Assembly: GCA_028554755.1 (NCBI GenBank)
Contig: JAPTOF010000015.1
Coordinates: 1,116,001-1,180,000, forward strand
Origin: Cordia subcordata
Lineage: Eukaryota > Streptophyta > Magnoliopsida > Boraginales > Cordiaceae
Direction: 5' to 3'
Length of the DNA stretch: 64,000 nt
The position numbers were made by a program, and so were the translations under genes. Below the pieces are notes generated by a model. It was not told the origin of the DNA. It saw only the letters and a program-made list of their open reading frames with translations, and made no database searches. Position 1 is the first letter of the stretch. Each line of letters begins with the position of its first letter. This document shows positions 1 to 10,844 of this stretch, in pieces.

Positions 1-317
1 TATGCGTACAACTGTGCGTAATATTTGAATTTTTGCATAGTTACTTACCTTAGAAATTTTATGATGCATAAATATTACAAACAAATATGGATAAGCATGA
101 GATTATCAATGATTATCAGTTGACTCCTTTTAACAGACGTCTATGATTTCATTTGTACAGATCAAATTCTTGATGTATAAAAGTTGCTTTTACATTAAAT
201 CTATGAATTATAAAATCTTTTATGTAATGATATGTTCACCCATAATTTTAGTTATTCACCAAGAAAATTTCATTTAATTTTGGTGTTGGGTTAAATAGTT
301 AAAAGTTTACTTTCTGT
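1..317. other. AT-rich flank, no gene seen
   Basis: AT-rich DNA immediately outside element E1. I see no ORF with recognisable content, no RNA gene and no clear repeat. With 11356 onward it forms the pre-insertion target of E1, because the 5 bases on each side of E1 nearly match (tctgt / tcggt). Confidence 0.5.
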
Positions 318-830
318 TGTAGAGGATGAATTCTATAATCACGAATTGGGTCGACTTGGGCCCCTATAACCTGCAAGACCAAGAAAGATGAACGATGAAA
401 CCCTTGACACCGGTGTGGTGCCGGCCAAAGGTACTCCGACGCTCAAGTTAGTGCTAGGTTCGAAAAGAAAGAATTATTATGTGAGGGTTTGTACAAATAA
501 GGTAATGCTTTTGTTTGTATGTCTTACCCCTCTGCTATTGAGTAACCCTTTTATATAGATCCTTGGTGAAAGAACGTGTTTCAATCAACGTCTACTTAGT
601 TACCATGCTTTGCCTTTATCACACATAGATTATGTATATCGTTATCATGCACGCCTCGGCCCAAGATTACGTTCATCTCTGAGAGTTTTATCCATTACGT
701 CGGGTCGTAACCCCATCCTGGACTCTGACCTCGGGCCTTTCATATATTACATAATGGATTGCACCCTTGGCCCAATTGTAATCATGGGCCTCTTGTGTCT
801 TCTTAAGCTCAACTATCCCTGGCCCAAACA
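318..830 (-). repeat. E1 3' LTR
   Basis: 513 bp, aligned along its full length with the copy at 10845-11355. It begins TG and ends CA in element orientation. Most differences between the two copies are C/T or G/A transitions, as expected for methylated plant repeats. Confidence 0.93.
549..557 (-). promoter_or_regulatory. TATA box in E1 3' LTR
   Basis: TATATAAAA on the minus strand. It sits near the middle of the LTR and is unchanged in the other LTR, which fits the U3 promoter of the element. Confidence 0.55.
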
Positions 831-847
831 GTTGTCCCCCACTCTCT
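831..847 (-). other. E1 polypurine tract
   Basis: On the minus strand the purine run AGAGAGTGGGGGACA lies just before the first base of the 3' LTR, where plus-strand DNA synthesis is primed in LTR elements. Confidence 0.75.
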
Positions 848-2228
848 AAATTGAAGCCTTTCAAATTAGAGAGTAGCTCTACCAAACGAGACCCCTCTGA
901 CACTATGAAAATCAGCTTGATATCCAATGCCATGCATGGTTACTTGCTTCACTCAACATCACAAGCATGCAACAGCCATGATGTAACATGTTTGCACGTC
1001 AAAACAACAGCTGGCCTACCGAAGACGCTTCAAGGGCAACATTTAACCCCTCCCCTAGATGAGACTTAACAATGTAAGAGACTAGTTATCATGCAATGCT
1101 TCCGCCATGCATTATGAGCTTATACAATGCTGCAGACGTGTTGACGCAGCTCAATATGCCTATACACTACATTTCGACATTATAGACTCTGAAGCTTTAC
1201 TAGTCACCTTTAAAATAAGCTGCCCAAAGTAAAACCTTGACAAGCTAGCATTAAACACCTTAGTGACTCACAAAGTCCTTTCTCAAGCGCGCCCTCGCAA
1301 GCTTATACAGTAAGCAAAGTCCATACAATAGCATACCCATAAGATTTGCTACAATCATTCATACCGAGGAGCAACACACAAACCATGCAACATTCCGCGA
1401 CTTTACCTTGAACCATTGCCGGTATACCAGAGCTTGCAGAAGGTCCTTGGCTGTTGATCATCTCCCTTGCGTGCCTCACTCTCTTCATGCTAGCACAAGG
1501 TCTAAGTATAACAACGTAGTAAAGGCCACTAGTTGATGCACTGGTCAAGGACAATAGCTGAATATGACAAGTAAGCATCAAGCACCCCATCTGCTCGACG
1601 AAAATCCCCAAACACTTTTCCTCAAAGCTTACTTATTGCATTATGTCTGTAAGATGTTTAACAAAATTCTTCTTGCATGGACAGCTTGTCCAAGTGTCAA
1701 TCCAGCATACCCTTCAGCAGGAAACCAAAACATTGATTGTCCCCTGTGATGTGGTGTAGCGCAAGTTCGCAACCCTTGTTTCCCTCAGTTCTAAGAAGCC
1801 CAGAAACCATGCTTGGCTGTTGTCACAAGATTGCATGATCTAAGTGCGTCTTAAGCGATCGAGAGCAAAGCAATGGGCCATTAATCGGACTTTCTTGTCT
1901 CTCTTACTCCAAAATGCGAGCTTAAATCAATAAAGCTCCTTCATTGATTGTCTACACTATAGGTGTTTGAATAAAATCCTTAGAAAGGTTGTATGGATGA
2001 TATGTAATGTAACATGCTAAGGTGACAGTCACAAGGTGTTTGATAAAATTCCTCATACACCTTTCTTACAACCGACCATGCTTTCTAGGTGTTTGATAAA
2101 ATTCCTAAGTAATCAAAGCCCAAGTGCAAAGTCTTATAAAAAATGATAGCAGCACTAATCCAATCACACTTTATATAACATCATGCCATACATTCCATTC
2201 TCCTTGACATGCCTGCTTCACTCAATAG
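848..2228. other. E1 3' non-coding region
   Basis: A 1.4-kb stretch between the 3' LTR and the exon-like block, with no convincing coding content. It contains three imperfect copies of a 20-base unit (AGGTGTTTGATAAAATTCCT), near 1961, 2033 and 2076. This could be the promoter side of the antisense gene, but I see no definite TATA box or start. Confidence 0.4.
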
Positions 2229-3022
2229 GTACCTTGACAAGCGAGGCCGACGACTGGTGCCGGGCAGCGGCCATCATATCCGACAGCATTTGCCGTGAAC
2301 TAAACGGACCTTACGAACCCGCGCAGGCACGACCTCTCGATCCGTTCGTGCATATCGTGGAATATATCCCATGGTAAGTATTTAGCTATTTTGCATAATA
2401 TCCCCACTTGCCATACTCACACCTTAAAGTTAACATGCTGTCCCCGGCAAATGAACACACTTAGGGATGACACGAATTGACAACCTTCGATATTCAACAT
2501 GCTTTTCTTTCTTCCATGCCCTTCGAGCCATCATTCCTTGCATTGGAACAAGTTCACACATTGCTCTTGTTACAAGTTAACCGACATGTCCAACGCCATT
2601 CCATGACAATTACGCTTTAAGCCCGTCGTGCGGCTTATTTTCTAGTTACAAAAGGTCTGATTACTCCAAGCACATCAGCTAGCTTGTTTGCTACACTTGA
2701 TCCAGGAAAAGATTGGGGCTTACATGCTGCGCGCACCCAGCGACACTTCGAAATCTGGAACAATGAGGACATTGCCTTTCACCAAATAGATGACATAATC
2801 CCCTGTAAGTCATAATATCGAACACGTTTGCGGCATACTTCGGTGCAATGTTCTGCCGCATACTCCCCCCATGTTATGCTACACTCGGTCTTCTCATGTA
2901 CTCCATCCTCCATAGTTAAAGTCTGATATGCTTGTTTTATTTAATAGGTACCCTCAATCAAGAACAAACCTCAAGGCATAGTTCGGCAATCTATCTATAC
3001 GCGTCGAGGAGCAACTTAGCTG
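2229..3022 (+). other. Exon-like segments upstream of the antisense ORF
   Basis: Three open stretches with plant splice borders: 2229-2373 (AG before, GTAAGT after), 2655-2804 (AG before, GTAAGT after) and 2948-3022 (AG before, GTAAAC after). The first reads openly and includes EADDWCRAAAIISDSICREL; the second includes DPGKDWGLHAARTQRHFEIW. I do not recognise either family. Joining the first two as drawn does not keep the reading frame, so either my borders are wrong or the copy has an indel. They may be 5' exons of the antisense gene starting near 3214, or pieces of a captured host gene. Composition is richer in GC than the surroundings. Confidence 0.35.
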
Positions 3023-3213
3023 GTAAACCACTTAGCTTACGCCTGTAGGCCTTTTCATTTGCCTTTCTTGCATCTCGAGGATAACACGTCACTTTGAGCA
3101 AATGAACACACCATGAGGTGTCGTGAGTTCACATCTCTTTTCCTTTCCTTTACATTCTCCCAAATTATCGTTCCTTGCATCACATTATCATTTTTATATT
3201 GCTTATGATGCAG

Positions 3214-5250
3214 GTTTGACTTTCCAACCTATTCTTTGCACCACCCGTCTTAGAAGAGTTCTTTGCTGCCTATCCCCAGTAATTACAATGCCGTGCTGCA
3301 AACAAGCCGAGCAAGCTGCGGGTGAGCCCAAATTACCAATTCCCATTCGTCTTGGGATGCGACGAAGAGAATCTACTAGGGAGTTCTTTACGGAAGGAAT
3401 CCAATGCACTACTACAGAGAAGGAGTTCAAATACTACAGTGAATCCAATCAGTTGAGCGAAGATGTTGTAGTGGTTTAACCGAGGCCTAGGGACTGGTCA
3501 AGCTCCTCACTTGAAGAAGAAATTACTATGTTTCAAGAGGTCCTAGACTTGGGAATTCGGGTTCTATTGCATCCTCACCTGTATGCTATTTTCAATTCCT
3601 TTTGGATCCGTCCTGGCCAACTGCACCCTCGTGGGTGGAAGATCATGTTAACGGCACTCATCCTTTTACGACAAAGAGGAGTTCACTTCTCCGTTTCGAT
3701 CTTTAAGACGGTATTTTCCCTCATCCGATCTGCTATGAAACCTGGATGGTTCGTCCTTTCTGCTCGCGGCTTTTACAAACTTTTCAACCCCGACCGGTAT
3801 GATGACGACGATTCATAGAGAGGGAAATACCTATTCCTTGCTTGAATACACGGTGTTTGGGACGTCCCACAAATATGGGTTACCACCGCAAAGAATGAAC
3901 TTCCAACATTAAGCGAGCATACTCGTCGGGCCTTGTTAGCCTTGGCTGCAGATTGTAGAAGCCAGTCTTATCGCATGAGAGATTTGATTACACGTGACAA
4001 CCTTGTTGTAGGAGGCTTTGCCACTCTGCTGGAACCTGGGATAGGCCTACCTGTTATAATTAGCCCTAAGGTAAGATCTCCAACTTGTTTGAAGAGAAGG
4101 ACTGGCCATAGGGCTAGTAAGTCTGACAGAGATGGCGTGGCGTCTTCTTCCGTGCCTACTCCCTGCCCAGTCAAATCGAACGTTACTGTTGGTCTGAGAA
4201 GTCGAGATGAGACGGAAAGCGATTATAAGAGTGGAGAGGAGAACGAGGAGGATGAGCATGTGGAGGACTCCTCAGATAGTGAGCCTCCCAAACCTGCGCT
4301 TGACCTATAAATCATCGGCTCATCTTCTTCTAACGGCTCAGGTATGACCACGCTCATCTTTCACTCTCTTTTCTTTCTTTTTTTTTTTTTACTCTTGACT
4401 TCTCCTTTCGTTCGTAATTCAAATGCAGAAGAATGCCAGAACGCTGCCCTAGCAGTGGTTGAAAGGCTCAGGCAAGATCAGAGAAAGAGAGGTGATTCAT
4501 CATCCTAGATTCCATCCGAAGGCGGGCCCCCCTCTAGCAGCCGCCAGCACTTAACCATGCTATCCGCTGCTCGTACCCTTCCTACTGTAACTAAAGGAGA
4601 TCTATTTTCAAGCTTCAGTAAGAAAAGTGTTGCGATATGTGCATACAACTTTCTATGCAACATTTTAATCCTTACTACTGCTTACAGCCTTTCTGATTAC
4701 AGCTTGTTTCTGAAATTTTTGCTTTTACGACGATGGTGCTTGAGATCGCGAATAAGTGCCAGGACCTTCAACGCTTGCTTAAAAATGAACGGAAAGCACG
4801 TGCTAAAACCGAGAAGGACCTTACAAATGAACAAATACGTCGTGCTGAGTTAGAAGAGGATCTTAAGAGGGAACGATTGTCCTGAGTAAAAGTGGAGAAG
4901 AATCTTGCAGATGCCCAAACAGCCAAGAAGGGACTCGAATCTAAATTTGATTCTTCAGTCGAGGAGGCTCAAAAGACTATAGTGAGTGATTATAAAAAGA
5001 GCAGAAAGTTTGGGAAGTACGTTGCCAATGTGTCGAGACTCAGTTCAGAGAGGGCTACTGAGCAGGCTATGAAGAACTGCCTACGGGAGGTCTAACAGGT
5101 GTACTCGAATGTTGACATCAACCGTTTCAAAGCCATCATAACTCCCCCAACGCCTCGTCCTGATCAGGCCCCACTGAGTATTAACCCTTCGTCCACATCT
5201 GGTCCACTAAATACAAATGAGACCACTTCTTTAGGCTCTGCTGATGCATG
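3214..5250 (+). pseudogene. Antisense extra ORF (plant putative gypsy-type transposon protein)
   Basis: This plus-strand gene lies inside E1, opposite to gag-pol. The open blocks 3123-3479, 3528-3818 and 3933-4310 share one frame and are separated by stops. The middle block has LHPHLYAIFNSFWIRPGQLH and PRGWKIMLTALILL, then a conserved-looking GWFVLSARGFYKLF. This layout resembles the Transposase_28 type ('putative gypsy type transposon') family. An acidic, serine-rich tail follows. Likely introns are 4342-4428 (GT, T-rich tract, AG) and 4618-4702. The last part (4703-5095) is a charged coiled coil (ANKCQDLQRLLKNERKARAK onward), usual for the C-terminus of such proteins. Extra ORFs of this kind have been described in Tat-type Gypsy elements; their function is not known. 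At least four in-frame stops make this copy a pseudogene. The 5' border is uncertain. Confidence 0.6.
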
Positions 5251-5559
5251 ATGTTTGGCGTTCTGCTACCAAGTTACTAATGATATCTTACTTTTATCTT
5301 GTGCCTGAAGCACATGCTAGTTCCCACCATGCGTTCCTTTTTTTTTTTTTAGTCGAACCTTCCCTATGTCCTCCTTGTTACTTATGTTAACGACAATCTT
5401 GTTCCTTGAGGAAATTATTCTCTTAAATCACTGATGATTGTATGTGCATGCTTAAAAAGGGGTACAAGGTCGTTATAGGCTTCTCGGGGTGTTGTCCTAA
5501 TAACACCTTCTGCTTGTTGGGCTTTATCTTAATAACGCCTTATGTTTGCTTTCGTCTCG
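5251..5559. other. Spacer with 3' end of antisense ORF
   Basis: Non-coding stretch between the coiled-coil exon and the tandem repeats. It includes a T-rich run near 5338-5351 that could belong to the 3' UTR of the antisense gene. Nothing else is recognised. Confidence 0.35.
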
Positions 5560-5990
5560 ATAGCAATGGTTTGGAAAAGTTTTGCTTGTTAACGGGGGCA
5601 GAAACTGCTCGTTAATCTTGCAAAGAGTAACAGAGAGACTGTATTCGAGTCTTCTGCAAATAGAGGCTGTCCGTTAGCCCCGTACCGAAAAAAATAGAGA
5701 CTGTCCATTAGTCTCGTAAGAATAACGAAGAAGACTGTAGGCGAGTCTCTTGAAAGTAGATACTGGTCGAAAAATAGAGACTATTCGCTAGTCTCGTGAC
5801 AATAACAAAGACTGTAGGCAAGTCTTTCGAAAGTAGATACTGTTCGAAAAATAGAGACTGTTCGCTAGTCTCGCGAAAATAATGAAGACTATAAGCAAGT
5901 CTTTCGAAAGTAAGGACTGGTCATTAGTCATGCCAAGGTATAAGAGACTATCTGATAGTCTCATAGGAATATCAGAGACTGTTGTGAGTA
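5560..5990. repeat. Tandem repeat of 77-82 bp with internal hairpins
   Basis: About five imperfect units. Two clear unit starts are 5769 and 5846 (77 bp apart), and a longer unit runs 5687-5768. Each unit contains the arms GAGACT and AGTCTC about 8-10 bases apart, as in GAGACTATTCGCTAGTCTCG, plus a second AGACTGT...AAGTCTTT pair, so each could fold into stem-loops. Position just after integrase is typical for tandem arrays in Tat-type Gypsy elements. Confidence 0.8.
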
Positions 5991-6224
5991 AATCTTACGG
6001 ATTTATTGCAATATCTCATATTAAAACATCAAAAAGGAATTACGAAACTAATTAAAGAACGTTTATCGATGTCACAATGCCATCTTCCCTTTCCCCTTAA
6101 TCTAAGAACAAATCTAAAGCAAAACAAAACTAAGCTTTTGCTTGACCTGCCTAGCATCATTCATTCAATTCAAGCTTAGCCTTTAATCAATTTTAAATAA
6201 TTCAGAAAAGAAGGAACTTTCATC

Positions 6225-7470
6225 CTAGAAATAATACATCTTCAAGTGGATTGCGTTCCAGCTATTCAGCACTTCCCTGCCGTCCTCAGTGCTAAGCCTA
6301 TACGTCCCTTGCCCGACTATCTTCGTAACTTGGTACGGTCCTTCCCAGTTGGGCCCCAACTTTCCTGCGTTCACTTCCTTTCATATTCTCAAAGACTTTT
6401 CTTAATACCCAGTCTCCTGGCTTAAATGTCCTCACCCTCACATTCTTGTAGTAATGCTTGGCAACTTTCTACCGATACGCTGCCATGCGAATGAGGGCCT
6501 ACTCTCTCCTTTCTTTAACAACATCCAACTCACCGTGCATTCCTTTATCATTCTATGCCTCGGAAGCTTAGGCAATTTGCAGTGTTAGTAAGCCTACTTC
6601 CGCTGGGATAACTACTTCAACCCCGTATACCAATGAGAACGGTGCCTCTCCAGTGGGAGTTCTGACTATGGTTCGATAAGACCATAACACTCCTGGGAGT
6701 TCTTCTGCCCAACGTCCCTTGGCTTTCTCCAACATTTTCTTTAAAGTAGAAATTATAACCTTGTTAGATGACTCGGCTAACCCATTAGCTTGAGGATGCC
6801 GCGGGGCAGAAAACGCAAGTTTGATCTTCCACTCTTTACAAAAATCTTTAAAATTTTGGTTGATGAACTAGGAACCATTGTTGGTGACAATCTCTGAAGG
6901 GACTCCAAAATAGCATATTATGTTTTTCCACAGGAAATTTTTTACCTCCCTATCTCAGATCTGTTGATAAGATTCAACTTCTATCCATTTGGAAAAGTAA
7001 TCTGTAGCTGCCAACATGTATACTTTCTGTCCTGGTGCAGTGGGCAATTTCCCGATGATATCCATCCCCCACTTTATGAATGGCCAGGAAGAAGTGACGG
7101 AGGTCAATGGCTCAGCTGGCTGGTGTGCGATTTAGGCAAACCTCTGACAACTGTCATATTTCCTCACATAGCTAAGGGCATCAAATCGCATGGTTGGCCA
7201 ATAGTATCCTGCAGTGTGTGCTTGGTTACCCAGACTTCTTGCTCCTGTGTGATTCCCGCACTGTCCTTCGTGTAATTGAGCCAAGACATAGTTGGCCTCG
7301 GTTGGGCTTAAACATCGTAGATAAGGTCCCAAGTATGATCACCTATATAATCTCCCATCGATGATACAGTACCGGGCTGCTTTAGCCTTGAGCTTCCTAG
7401 CTTCTGCACGATCTTTAGGAACAATGTCATCTTTGATGTACTGGATCATCGGAGTCATCCAGTTTGGTTC
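6225..7470 (-). pseudogene. E1 integrase
   Basis: Integrase inserts the cDNA copy into the chromosome. An H-H-C-C zinc-binding region comes first (HEGQCGNHTGARSL, later CQRF). The catalytic core follows, with KWGMDIIGKLP (first Asp codon 7060-7062) and the terminal Glu in [10 protein letters not shown] (6772-6774). The C-terminal part ends at the stop codon 6225-6227, and there is no chromodomain. Two active-site changes stand out: the second Asp codon is now Asn (6880-6882), in TNNG, and the residue expected to be Gln two positions after that Gly is TAG (6868-6870). Further stops interrupt the frame near 7132 and 7330. The frame is shared with the RNase H region upstream. Non-functional in this copy. 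Confidence 0.88.
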
Positions 7471-7497
7471 ATTGTCCACACATACGGCTTCAATCAT

Positions 7498-8265
7498 TCA
7501 CTCGCTCCTAATGGCTGGCCATTGCAAATATATTACTGGGATAGATTTTGAAAGCGTTGCAGCTCCCAAGTTTGCCAGCGCATTCGCGTGACAGTTGTCA
7601 TCTCGGCTTACTTGCTTTATCTCAAATTCCTTGAATTTAGTTGCTATCTTCTTAACGATGTCGAGGTAAGCTATCATCTTTTTTCCTTTTGCCTGGTAGG
7701 CTCCCAAGATCTGGTTTACCACTAGCTACGAATCGCTGTTCACTACGATATGTTCAACGTTTACATCTTTGGCTAGCATTAAACCTGCTACGAGGGCTTC
7801 GTATTCTGCTTCATTATTTGTAGCCTTGAATCCGCATTTAATAGACTGTTCGATTTTGTCTCCTTCGGGCAATCGTAGTACCATTCCGAGTCTGCTACCT
7901 TTTGCATTACTGGACCCATCGACAAAAAGTATCCATCTCCTTAATTTTGGATTCTCGAGGAGGCACAATTCCTTTTCCTTTGCTTCTGACTGGATACATG
8001 GTGTGAATTCTGCTACAAAATCTGCGAGTGCCTGGGATTTTATTACTGTTCTTGGCTAGAATGCGATATCGTATTCACTTAACTCGACAGCCCATTTAGC
8101 AAGTCAACCAGATAGCTCCGGACTATGCAAGACCATTTTCAATAGATAAGTGGTCATTAATTGGATGGGATGGCTCTGGAAATACGGTCTCAGCTTACGG
8201 GCGGCTGTGATAAGGGCTAATGCCAATTTCTCAAGCTGGCTGTATCTGGTCTCAGCATCGAGCAA
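7498..8265 (-). pseudogene. E1 RT connection and RNase H domain
   Basis: The first part (LLDAETRYSQLEKLALALI, then HPIQLMT) matches the connection region that follows RT in plant Gypsy pol. Next comes RNase H, which removes RNA from RNA/DNA hybrids: WILFVDGSSNAKGSRLG with the first Asp, ATNNEAEYEAL with the Glu, NSDS with the second Asp, and a later DDN. A TAG at 7726-7728 directly after NSDS breaks the protein where Gln is usual. The frame is one base out of register with the RT piece before 8266 because of the internal deletion. Confidence 0.88.
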
Positions 8266-8549
8266 ACCCTCCATTTTCCATTCTTCTTCTTTACCACCAC
8301 CACATTTGCTAGCCATTCAGGATAATGCGCCTCTCTAAATCCTATGTCGATCAACTTTTGTACCTCTTTGTTAATCACTCGGTTCCTTTTGGAGGCAAAT
8401 TTCCTATGTTTTTGTTTGACCGGGTGGAACATCGGATCTGCTTTCAGCTCATGGACAATTATTCTTGCATCTATTCCCTTCAGGTCCGCATGTGACCACG
8501 CAAAGCAGTCTCGGTTACTATTAAGAAAGTCCACCATCTGGCTCCGCAA
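8266..8549 (-). pseudogene. E1 reverse transcriptase, N-terminal remnant (core deleted)
   Basis: Only the start of the RT domain is present: FREAHYPEWLANVVVVKKKN followed by GKWRVC. In intact Gypsy RT this runs into the palm domain with the YxDD catalytic motif. Here it joins within a few bases the region that belongs after RT (LLDAETRYSQ), in another frame. The palm, fingers and YxDD are absent. The junction lies at about 8262-8275. Without these the element cannot copy itself. Confidence 0.88.
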
Positions 8550-8779
8550 CTCTGGCTCTAATCCTGACCTGATCTGAATTGTGTGGCTTGGTTCGTCTAG
8601 GTCAATCTACACTTTATCCAATTCCTCTGGTTGAGGATGATCAAGCGGAGTTGAAGCAAAAGCTTCTTCTACGTGGTATAAGGTATCACGTTGGGCTCCT
8701 CTCATTGCGGTACAATAACACCCTCGGGAATCTGATTACTGACCCTTTATCTCCCTGACTCCCCACTTTGTTGGAAACT

Positions 8780-9120
8780 TCAAGACCTAATGGTAGGTGG
8801 ATGGAATCGCCTTCATGTCATGAATCCATGGTCTTCCTAATATGATGTTGTATAGGGACGGGCTGTCTATTACTAAAAACCTGACGTCCAAGTTGACTCC
8901 TTCGGCATATGCTAGCAGGTGTATCTCTTCAATGGTGTGCTTCTGCTCTTCGCTAAATCCTACTAGAGGGGTAGATTGCCTCATGAGTCGTTGTTCATCA
9001 ATCCCCATGTCCTTGGAGGCATTTAACATCAGAACATTGACTGAGCTGCCGTTGTCTACCAGGATCCTCTGGACCTAGCAGTTGGCCACCATAAGTGCGA
9101 TCACCAATGCGTCATCGTGT
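8780..9120 (-). pseudogene. E1 aspartic protease
   Basis: Retropepsin that would cut the gag-pol polyprotein. The active-site motif LVDNGSSVNVL has its Asp codon at 9054-9056, and downstream is the flap and C-terminal part with FLVIDSPSLYNIILGRPW, a strong signature of plant Gypsy elements. Frame is the same as gag. TAG at 9075-9077 just before the active site and another at 8787-8789 interrupt it. Confidence 0.85.
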
Positions 9121-9167
9121 AGATTATTTAAATGGGAGATCTCACAACTGAAGAATGATATTATTGT

Positions 9168-10771
9168 TTACGGGCTCACGTCAACCGATTGTGGGGGACG
9201 ATGATTGTGTACTATCACCAGGCGTGTATGCCTTTTTGCTGCAGAGACACTGATCCCGCTAATATGGGATCCCCCCATAATGTAGTTCACTGTTCGCTCT
9301 CGCCGTGGTGGTTCTAGCTGGGCCAGCTCTTCATTTCTCAGCTTCCCATCTGGTCGAGCTAAGGTTTGTTTTCCTTTATTAAAGAGGAGCTCAGTCAAAT
9401 ACCCTTTCTTTAATAACTCAGCAACCTCCCACTTAAGACCATTGCACTCCTCGGTGGTATGTCTGTGGTCTGCATAGAACTTGTACCACTTGGATCTGTC
9501 TCTTGACTTTGCCGGGGATCTTAACTTCCCTGGCCACTTAACAGCTCTACCCATGGTCCCTAAGGTGTGAATGAGTTCGGAGAGGGTTACGGCGAGATTA
9601 TAATCTGGAGCCTTTACCCTCCGCTCCAGGTCTCGATCGAGGAGTCGTCTCTTGTCACGAGATCTTCCTTTGGTTGACTCGACTTCTCGTCAACTCCTAA
9701 GGGGGTATAGTTCATGCCTGCTCAGCTGTCGTCCCAAGTGATGATCTACATGGTTTATGGAAGCCCAATGAAGGTTAGCGCGGTTGTCTTCCCACTTAAT
9801 CTAAGGCCATGCCTTTGCCAGGACATCCTTCATAGTCTTGGAAGGATACTTTGTAAGTTCTTTGTAAAGGTCCGAGTCTAGCAAAAGTCCCTTACGAAAG
9901 GCAGAAATTGTTGTTGCCATGTTGCACTGGGGTATAGATACTTTCTCCTTGTTAAACCTCCCTACATAGTCCCTAAGGGTTTCCCCCCTCCTCTGTAAGA
10001 TTAGGTACAAATCATCTGACTATTTTTCCAACTTCCTGCTGCTCGCGTACTGTTCTACGAACATGTCAGTCAACTGGGCAAACGATGATATGCACCCATT
10101 TGGGAGGTTGGTATACCACTGCAGAGCAGGTCCTATTAAACTCGAACTAAAGCTCTTACACATACAAGCTTCCCTTTTGTCATGGGGAATAGCAACAGTG
10201 TACATTTTCCATTTGTACTGCATTATATGGTCATCTAGGTCTGTGGTCCCATCAAATGGCTTCATACTTGGGAAAGAGAATTTGGTAGGCAATTCTACCA
10301 TTGCGATGGCATCTACAAAGAGAGACTCTGCATAACCGTTGGCGGCGCTCCTTTTAGTGGGCGCAGGTACTCCTAGAATTCTTTGGATTAAGGACTCCAG
10401 TTCAGAAAATCGCTTAAGCATGTCTGGGTGTGACCCAGCTTGCGTGGGAGTCATGCATTTCCCCTCTTCTTTGTGTTGGTTCGAAGCACCTGCTACGTTA
10501 GTTGCAAATGTTAAGATTCCATCCCCTGGAGTCTGTCCATTGATTCAATTAACACGGCCTTTCCTTTATCCCAGGGTGTCGCGTTTGTTAGAAGGGCAGT
10601 AATTTTTTCCGTCAGATCCAAATTTTCTTGACGTACGGCTTTATTTTTTGCCTCCACGTCTCCAAACTTGTTTTCATATATCGCCAACTTCTCCTCGTAG
10701 AGCGCCATCTTGGCCAAGATGGCCTACATGCTGCTGTCCTCTCCAGTACTGGTACCGGGGTTGGACGTCAT
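9168..10771 (-). pseudogene. E1 gag
   Basis: Structural protein that packages the RNA. The start chosen is ATG 10769-10771 (MTSNPGTSTGEDSSM), giving a charged coiled coil (MAKMALYEEKLAIYENKFGD). The frame changes between about 10510 and 10454, then the retrotransposon gag domain follows (FSFPSMKPFDGTTDLDDH, ALQWYTNLPNGCISSF, RRGETLRDYVGRF). The C-terminal part has KWYKFYADHRHTTEEC, a cysteine/histidine motif usual in this family. In-frame TAG codons at 10724-10726 and 10020-10022 and one frameshift break it. Confidence 0.87.
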
Positions 10772-10825
10772 AGGAATTGCTGAAAAAGCACCACTCTTGA
10801 TCATAGTGTCTTGATTACAGGGAGC

Positions 10826-10843
10826 CCCATGATGGGCGCCAAA
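10826..10843 (-). other. E1 primer binding site
   Basis: Directly after the 5' LTR on the minus strand: TTTGGCGCCCATCATGGGG. The TGGCGCC core is the usual start of the PBS in many plant Gypsy elements and pairs with the 3' end of a host tRNA. I cannot decide which tRNA. Confidence 0.75.
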
Positions 10844-10844
10844 T

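Noticed and set aside
610..1069. Two plus-strand ORFs overlapping the left LTR of E1
   Set aside because: They cross the LTR border and polypurine tract and have no coding signature.
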